Source: Cynocephalus volans
Lineage: Eukaryota > Chordata > Mammalia > Dermoptera > Cynocephalidae
DNA length: 64,000 nucleotides
Assembly (NCBI RefSeq): GCF_027409185.1
Contig: NC_084463.1
Span: 161,363,869 to 161,427,868 of the forward strand
Reading direction: 5' to 3'
How positions within the stretch are numbered: position 1 is the first letter of the stretch; each line of letters begins with the position of its first letter. A model generated the notes under the pieces. It worked only from the letters and a program-made list of their open reading frames with translations, was not told the DNA's origin and made no database searches. Shown piece by piece: positions 1 through 9,200 of the stretch. Both the position numbers and the translations under genes were made by a program.

Positions 1-155
1 AAAACATTACCAGCACCCCAAAAGCACCTCCAGTCTCCCTTCTAGTCACCCCTCTCTTGAAAGGTAACCATCACCTTGACTTTTAGCAAGGAAGGGAATT
101 TTTACAATGAGTGTTTTCTCTCTTCTGACATTAGATTTCTTTCTCCCTTGTCTAG

Positions 156-265
156 TGGCTGCTCCAGTAGGCCCCGTGGGCCCCACTCCCACTGTTTTGC
201 CCATGGGGGCCCCTGTTCCCCGGCCTCGTGGGCCCCCACCGCCCCCTGGAGATGAGAACAGAGAG
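156..265 (+). CDS. SF3B2: SF3B2 coding exon, about residues 223-259 (Pro-rich)
   Basis: The acceptor is the pyrimidine tract plus TAG at 153-155 and the donor is GTGAGA at 266. The first two bases complete a split Val codon. The peptide starts AAPVGPVGPTPTVLPMGAP, continues through a run of prolines and ends DENRE. This is the low-complexity Pro-rich linker of SF3B2. An upstream ATG at 107 is intronic and not a start. Confidence 0.95.
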
Positions 266-3200
266 GTGAGACTGATGATTTCTTCCTAGGGACGGAGACT
301 GGTGGTTTAGAAGGAGACTATTTCTGGATTTTTAGAAAAGGATTCTGTGAGAAGATGGGAGGGTACTTAAATTCTTGAGGGGGAAAAGGGAAGGTTTACT
401 CAGTTAAAATATATTTAGGGGAGGGCCGAAGGACCTGGGAGACATCTCTGGGGCTGAGTTGTATGGTTGCCTCTGAGGGATGCTAAACCTCATGAACCTG
501 GTTCATGGTGCTTACTCTCTGCTTCTTACGTCACCTGGCCAGCAGCCTTTCTAGTACCAGAGGTGGAAATTGGAGGGGAAAGGGCATTGTGATCCACCCC
601 TCTGACTGGGTTGTCCCTGACAGATGGATGACCCCTCTGTGGGCCCCAAGATCCCCCAGGCCTTGGAAAAGATCCTACAGCTGAAGGAGAGCCGCCAGGA
701 AGAGATGAACTCTCAACAGGGTGAGCGTTGATGTGTCCTGAAGCCGAGTCCTCATTCCTCTGTCCCTTCCCCGAGGAGGTTTAGAGAGAGACTGGCTCTT
801 GGTACAGATGGGCTACTGTGAACAAGTGGCAGTGCAGTGGCCCTGTGAGGAGATTGTGACCACCACCTTCCTCCTTTACAGAGGAAGAGGAAATGGAAAC
901 AGACGCTCGCTCGTCCCTGGGCCAGTCAGCATCAGAGACTGAAGAGGACACATTGTCTGTATCCAAGAAAGAGGTATGGGATGGAGCTGGTCTGGAAGGA
1001 CTGTTAGGAGATAGGGTTTGGGTACTGAATTAGTCAGGGTTCTCCAGAGGAACAGAACCAATAGGATGTGTCATAAATGCATGAGAGAGGATTTATTAGG
1101 GGAATTAGCTCATGTGATTGTAAAAGAAGAGTCCCACGATAGGCCGTCTGCACACTGGACACCGGCAGTGTGGCTCAGTCCAAGTCCGAAGGCCTCAGAA
1201 CCAGGGAGGCCAATGGTGTCCTTGGTGTAAGTCCTGGAAGTCAAAAGCTGAAGGTCTTTAGCTCTGATGTCCATGAATGGGAGAGCAGAGCATATCCCAG
1301 TTCCAGTGGATAGAGAGAGAGATTTGTTTCTTTTTTCTGTTTTTGTTCTTTCTGGGACCCCAGCGGATTGTATGGTTCCCGCCCATATTGAGGGCTGATC
1401 TTTCCCACCCAGTCCACTCAAGCTCTCGTGCTAATCTCTTCTGGAAACACCCTCATGGACACACCTAAAAAGATAGCTTTCCCAGGTTTCTCAGGGTTAG
1501 GGTTAGGTTTCTCAGTATTCTTTGACCTAATGAAATTGACGCCTAGAACTAACCATCACAGGTACTACAATAACATCAATTATAAGTGTTCACTAAGAAG
1601 TCACGGGTATTTTGTGCCAATTCCTATCCTAAGCATCTTACAGATATTTTTCATTTGATTGCCATAAATCTTTGAGTTTTGAGTACTATGCGCACCTGCG
1701 TCTCGCAACTGAAGAAGCTGCGGTTCTGAGGGGTGCGGTACCTTACCCAAAGGCACACGGTTGGAGTCTGACTCCAGCGCCCCTCCACAGCCACTTCTCG
1801 AGATTGCCGTCGTGGGAAGAGACTGAGCGTTGACCTGTTGGGGAAGCTGGGTGAGGAGGGTGGGGTTGGGCATGGTGCTGGATTCTCTGACTCCGTTGGT
1901 TTTCCTTGTCTTGACAGAAGAACCGGAAGCGTCGGAACCGAAAGAAGAAGAAAAAGCCCCAGAGGGTGCGGGGGGCGTCATCCGATAGCTCTGGAGAGCG
2001 AGAGAAAGACTCCACCCGCTCCCGTGGCTCTGAGTCCCCGGCTGCTGACGTGGAGATTGAGTATGTGACCGAAGAACCTGAAATTTATGAGCCCAACTTC
2101 ATCTTCTTCAAGAGGATTTTTGAGGCGTTTAAGGTACAAGGAGCAGTGCACTCTGAATAGCCAACGCTAAGCAGAGAAGGGGCAGGGACGGGGACAGAGC
2201 CGAGGCTGCATCTTCTCCACGCCGGGTTCAGGAGCCGGCTGGGGCCCTGAGGGCTGGGTTTCCATGTTGCCTGCCTCCCCAGCTCACCGATGACGTGAAG
2301 AAGGAGAAGGAGAAGGAGCCAGAGAAACTTGACAAACTGGAGAACTCTACGGCCCCCAAGAAGAAGGGCTTTGAGGAAGAGCACAAGGACAGTGATGACG
2401 ACAGCAGTGACGATGAACAGGTCAGGCCCAGCTCCTCCTGGTGGGGACGGGAGCTCTGGGCACCGCTGGCTGACGTGCAGCCTGTGAGGGTCCATAGTGA
2501 GCTTTTGTGGGGCTTTGGTGGCTTCAGTTCTGGGGTGGGCTGGAGAGTGTGACTCACACCTAAGAGTCCTGCTCAGAAGAAGTGACCATTCCAGGAAAAG
2601 AAGCCAGAAGCCCCCAAGCTGTCCAAGAAGAAGTTGCGTCGAATGAATCGCTTCACAGTGGCCGAACTCAAGCAGGTGAGACCTGAAGTGATCCAGCAGG
2701 CCCTGGAGCCTGGCTGGGAGTCCATGTGAGGAACTCCTGGAATCCCACAGAGGGGCTTTGCTTTGGGAGGTGCCAAGAAGGACTTTGAAGGAAGCTTGGG
2801 TGAAGCAGGTGTGGGTCCTTGGAGAAGTGAGAAGAACTTTAGACCCGAGAGATCGGGGCTTTCTAGAGACATGTTGCTATGTGTTTTCCAGCTGGTGGCT
2901 CGGCCTGACGTTGTGGAGATGCATGATGTGACAGCGCAGGACCCTAAGCTCCTGGTTCACCTGAAGGCCACTCGGAACTCTGTGCCTGTGCCGCGCCACT
3001 GGTGTTTTAAGCGCAAGTACCTGCAGGGCAAACGGGGCATTGAGAAGCCCCCCTTCGAGCTGCCAGACTTCATCAAACGCACAGGCATCCAGGAGATGCG
3101 GGAGGCCCTGCAGGAGAAGGTGAGGGCCTGGCTGGGGCCGGGACCTACCCTTGGGGGTCCACGTCCTTCACAGATGCCTGCTTCAAAATCGGACTCTGGC

Positions 3201-6200
3201 TCCCCAAACCCACGTCCTTGTTACTTGACTAGTTATTCTTTCTTCACATTAGAAGTCAGCACTATGTAGGACACCTGGGGGGGAGCAGGAGGGGAAGGAC
3301 ACAGGAAAGGCAGGCCTCGTGGCTGTGTTCCCAGCTTGTTCTCCTGCCCCATGCTGAGACTTCTATGACTGAGCGGCTCTGTTTTCCTGCTCCTCTCTTC
3401 CTCCCCTCTGCCTTCACCTTCCCAGCTCACCTAGAGACTCCTTCCCTGGTGTACTTCGTGGCTAGAGACTCATGGTGGTTGCGTAACTTCTTAAATTTAA
3501 AGGTTTTAATTAGATACTTTGAACAGTTAATACTTGCCTGTAGTGTAAAAATTCAGGAGGCACAAAAGAACACTGTGAACACCCTGCCTTCTGGTTGGCC
3601 TCTCCTCACCCTGTCCTCTACAGTGGAAGCTGAGGTCTGTCTCTTGATCAGTTGGTTTAAAAAATAGTTACTGGCATAACATTGCTGAGGCCAATCTCAC
3701 TTAATAAGTCTATTTCGTTCAGCCTGGATTATGTAATTTTGAAGGCTTCAGCAGGAAGGATTTTGGTGACTTTCAGAGTGAGATAAATGAGGTTTTCCTT
3801 GATCTCTTTTGGGAGTTAGGAGCCAGACTCTACTGAGTCGAGCTTGGTGAATACCTGTTAAAGTGCATCTTCTGCCACTCTTCACAGGAAGAACAGAAAA
3901 CCATGAAGTCAAAGATGCGAGAGAAGGTTCGGCCCAAGATGGGCAAGATCGACATTGACTACCAGAAACTGCATGATGCCTTCTTCAAGTGGCAGACCAA
4001 GCCTAAACTGACCATCCACGGGGACCTGTACTACGAGGTTCGGGAGGAAGCCTGGGGGAGGCCACTGGGCACTGGAGTCATGACTGTGTAACTCTTGGTT
4101 GGAAGGGCTTTTGAAGCTGGTACAGCAGCTTCTTAGCCTTAGAGTTGCCCATTAACTACCCTTGGAAGAGATGGAATTTGAACTTTAAAAATGAGATCCT
4201 TTATTAAAGGAGGGATGCAGACCGTGTCTTTGAAGTGATAATAGTTTGTGGTGGGTGGTTTAGGGACAGAGGGGCCAAGTAGGAGATGCTTTAGGAAACA
4301 TTTAATATTGGGGTGGAAGAAAAGTTATTTTTTTCTGATCCTTGAAATATTAATCACCATGATATGGAATTTTTGAGATGGAAGGATCTTGGAGAGGAAG
4401 GATCCTGTCGAATGCCCTCATTTTACAGATGAGAAAGCAGGTCATGGAGTTGGCTGTGTTCTCACAGTGGGTTACCGACAGCACTGGAAGTCTGGCCTTC
4501 CCCCTCCTCCCTGGCCTTTATTCCTTCTGCTCTGGCCAGGGAGAGAAGTGATGAGAATCAGCAGGAGCCAGGCTGCCCTCAGTGGGATTGTGTATCTGAT
4601 GTGGGTTAGGACTTCCCATCTTTGTTCTCATGTCCTCATGCCATGGAGCATGTGTCTGGTGTGCACAACGCAGCATGCTCTGACTTTTCCTCAGGGGAAG
4701 GAGTTTGAGACACGACTGAAGGAGAAGAAGCCAGGAGATCTGTCTGATGAGCTAAGGATTTCCTTGGGGATGCCAGTAGGACCAGTGAGTATCATTTAGC
4801 TAGCTGGAGAAGCAGAGAAACGGGTGGGGATTGGGGCAGAAGGGAGAGACAGGGATAGGGCTGGGCAGGTGGTATCCTTCTCTCTTTTTCCTGCAGAATG
4901 CCCACAAGGTCCCTCCCCCGTGGCTGATCGCCATGCAGCGATACGGACCACCCCCGTCATACCCCAACCTGAAAATCCCCGGGCTGAACTCGCCCATACC
5001 TGAGGTGAGCGTTGTCCTTTCTTTCATTTTGGGCTGCTTCTGCTTTTTAACTGAATGGTAATTTTTTGTTTTCCTTCTCTAACTCTGCTGTGTGTCTCTT
5101 TAAAAAAAAAAAAAAAAGTAATGGTTTTTGTTTTCAAAAAAACTGACAAGCTCATCATAAAATACTGTCAGAATTGACAAGTACAGAGATGAAGACAAAT
5201 CACCCACCATTTCACCACTCAGAAAATAACCAAATTTAACATTTTTGGTAAATGTGTTTCCAGATATATCTCTGATATGTACATGGAGGGACAGATAGAA
5301 ATAATTTCTCTTAAGAATGGCATCAAGTTTATTCTTGTTTTTAAATAAAAAACATTAAGTTAAAAAAATGAACAGACAATAAAGTCATTATAGTGAAGAA
5401 GTGGTGTTGTTAACCTTCAGATAAAAATTTCTGTCCCTTAAGAGATTTGCATTCTAAACAAGCCAGCTTTCCAAAGTTAGGAAAAATCAGTGAGAAGTTG
5501 GAATCGTGTTTTTTAAAGTACGTGTTTCATTTTCAGATAGTATAGACTCTACCATGGAGGATGAGGTTATTAGCACACTTTCTGCCCTTGGCTCCCCATC
5601 CTGTTGCCCCAGATTTTTGTTGCTTGTTAATTTTGCTTCCTCATGCTTTATAACATTTAATTCTCTTCTGTAATCACGATTTCCAGACTTCCCAAGTATT
5701 AGTTCTGTACTTTGGAGCGTGACTTTTCTCTAGGCTTCAGTGTTTCTTTTGCAGCTTAGGAGTGGAACTGATTCATGCTCCCTTTCTTGCAGAGCTGTTC
5801 CTTTGGGTACCATGCTGGTGGCTGGGGCAAACCGCCAGTAGATGAGACTGGAAAACCTCTCTACGGGGATGTGTTTGGAACCAATGCTGCTGAATTTCAG
5901 GTATGGGACATGGACTGGCGAGCTTGGTTTTACTTAACGTCATAAAGGTTAGAGATAGTTGGTTTACAGCTTCGTTATCTGGGAGCCGGGTGTTCTGAAA
6001 TTTCAAAGTCTGAAAAAGGATGTACATTTTCCTGAGATGTAATGTAAGCTCCTCACTGGAATATGAGCTGTACAAAAGTAGGGGTTATTGTCTGTTTATT
6101 CTTCTGTCCCTTCAGCTTACAGCAGCTTGGCACGTAATAGGTACTTAGTAAACATTTGTTGAATAAATAAGTGATCTCTTTTTCAGACCAAGACTGAGGA

Positions 6201-9200
6201 AGAAGAGATTGACCGGACCCCTTGGGGGGAACTGGAGCCATCTGATGAAGAGTCTTCAGAAGAAGAGGAAGAGGAGGAGAGCGATGAAGACAAACCCGAT
6301 GAAACAGGCTTTATCACCCCTGCGGACAGGTGGGAGAGACAGAACCTGCCACGCTAAAGTGGCCTGTCTCTCTGAGGGCTTTCTCTTTACTCCAGAGCCT
6401 GTTCCTCTCTTCACAGTGGACTCATCACTCCTGGAGGGTTCTCATCAGTGCCGGCTGGAATGGAGACCCCTGAACTCATTGAGCTGAGGAAGAAGAAGAT
6501 TGAGGAGGCGATGGATGGGTGAGGCAACAGGCAGGCCCCAGATTTGTACTTCCCTGTGGCCGCTAGGCTGCTGGCTGACTTTTGTCCCCCACCCCCTTTA
6601 ACAACTGTTGAACACCAACTCTGTGCCAGACGCCACTCTAGGCAGTGGGGAGTCAGAGGGAAAAAGACAGTTGAGATAGACAGGTAACCAGAGGACAATA
6701 TAGTTTCAGAGGTGGGTAAGGATTGGGAAGCAGAAGAAACTGGGTAATGGGATATAGAAGGATATGGTGATGAAGAGGCCTTTGAGAACTGAGACCTGAA
6801 TGGTAGGAGAGAGCCAGCCCCTGGATGATCTGGGGGCGGAAGGGACAGTAAGTCTAAGCAAGTGAAAGGCCCTGAGACAGGCACAGCTTCGCATAGTCAC
6901 GTATTTTGAAGCACTAGTTTTGGGTACATAAGGTGTTGGCTCATTGTCTTCTTCATGAATTGACCCCTTTATTATGAAATGAACTTCTCTTTATCCATTC
7001 TGATTTTTGTTCTCTTTTCCTATTTTACTACTTTCTTTTGGATTAATTGAATGTTTTTTATGATTCCATTTTACCTCTTTTGTTGGCTTATTAACTATAA
7101 ATCTGTTTTGTTATTTTAGTGATTGCTTTAGGGTTTATAGTATCCGTCTTTATCATGATCTGCCTTAACGCGATAGTACACTACTTCCAGCCTGACAGCA
7201 GTATGCTTCATTTCCCCCCTCCTGACCTTTGCACTATTATTGTCATATATCTTACTTTTACGTAAGTTATAAATCCTCCCGTGCAAGGTTATTATATTTG
7301 TTTAAATGGTCAATTATGTTTTAGAGGGATTTAAATAAGAATCATGCAGGATACTCATGTAGTTACCATTTTCACTGCTTTCGTGTGTTTGGCTATGTCC
7401 AAGTTTCTATCTGGTATCATTTTCTTTTCTTTTTTTTGTTTTTGGTGCCTGGCTGATACAGGGATCCGAACCCATGATCTTGGTGTTATAAAGCTGCGCT
7501 GTAACCAGCCTCTGAGCTAACTGGCCAGTCCTGGTATCATTTTCTTTCTGCCTGAGGGCTTCCTTTAACATTTCTTGTGTGGGTGTGTGGTCATGAATTC
7601 TCTCAGCTTTTGCAGTCTCAAAAGTTTCTTCATTTGGCCTTTGTTTTTGAAACATTGTTGCCTGGTATAGGATTTTAAGTTGACCGATTTTTTTTTTCCT
7701 TTTACCACTTCTAAGATGTTGCTCCAGTGTCTTCATTCTTGTGTAGTTTCTGATGAGAAATCCTTGTCTTTGTTCCTTTGTACATCACGTGTCATTTTTC
7801 TCCAGCTGCTTTTAAGATTTTCTCTTTATTGTTGGTTCTGAACAATTTGCTCATGATATGTGTTGGTGTAGTTTTCTTCATATTTCTTTGCTTGGGGTTT
7901 GTTGAACATCTTGGATCTGTGGGTTTATAATTCTTATTGATTTTGGAAAAATTTTGGCCATTTCTGAAAATATTTTTTTCTGTTCCCTTCTCTTTCTTCT
8001 CTCCTTTGGGAACTCCAATTATACAAGTGTTAGGTCTCTTGAAGTTGTCCCACTGCTCATTGAAGTTGTGTTCATTTTTAAAGAAATTTGTCTATTTCAT
8101 TTTAGGTTTTTCTTGCTACGTCTTCAAGTTTGCTAATATTTTCTTCCGCGGTTTCTAATCTAACATGAATCCATCCAGTGTGGTTTTCTTCTCTAGAAGT
8201 TTGATTTGGGTCTTCTTTTTATATATTCTTTCTCTCTTATTTCACTTTTTGAACATATAGAATGCAGTTATAGTAACATTTTAATGCATTTGCCTGCTAA
8301 TTCTAACATCTGTGCCAATTCTGGGTTGATGTCAATTGATTATTCTCCTCATTATGGGTTGTATTTTCCTGCTTGTCTGCATGCCTGATAATTTTTGATT
8401 GGATGCTAGACTTTATGAAATTTACCTCACTGGGTTCAGGATATTTTTTGTATTCCTATACATCTTTAGCTTTATTCAAGGATAGTTACTTAGAAACAGT
8501 TTGATCCTTTCAGGTCTTACTTTTTGGATTAACTGGGCAGGACTTAGGCAGTGCTTAGTCCTCCCCACTAGGGGGCGTGAGACTCATTTGTATACTCGAA
8601 TCAAAGCCCTAAGAACTAGAGGTTTTTCAGTCCGGGCAGAAACAGCACTATTCCCAGTCCTGAGTGAGCAGCAGGCACTAATGTTACTGCAGTCGTTTTG
8701 GTGTTTCTTTCCTTGGCCTTGGCAATTCCCTCACAGGCATGTGCTGCTCAGTACTCAGTTGAATACTTGAAGAGGAAGGACCCTCTGTTGGTCTCTTGAG
8801 TTCTCTCTCTGTGCTGCTTTCGCTTCTTCAGGACTCTGTTCTGCAAACTCAAGCAGCTTTGGTCTCCTTGGACTTTCAGCTTCATCATCTCAACTCTTGG
8901 AGTCCTGAGGGCTCCGGGCTCTCCATGAGTCTCCCCTTCTTGTTCTGTGGCGTGGAAATGGAAATTACTGGGGCAATTGAAGGGCTCTCCTCATTTGTTT
9001 CCTGGTTTGCAGGAATCACTGTCCTCATTACCCCATGTCTAGCGTCTTGAAAAACCACTGTTCAATATATTTTGCCCATTTTTCTGGTTATTGCAGGAAG
9101 GAGGGTAAATCTGGCCCTTGTTACTCCTTCTTGTCAGGAAGCAGAAGCCTCAAGCTTTGCATGCTCAACAAAGAAGGGTACTGTGGACAGAGGACATTGA

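Noticed and set aside
1491..1512. Two TTAGGG-like telomere units (GGGTTAGGGTTAGG)
   Set aside because: They are too short to count as an interstitial telomere array. They lie inside a degenerate LTR between two GGTTTCTCAG repeats.
2085..2495. 136-codon minus-strand ORF across SF3B2 exons
   Set aside because: It is a shadow of real exons on the other strand.
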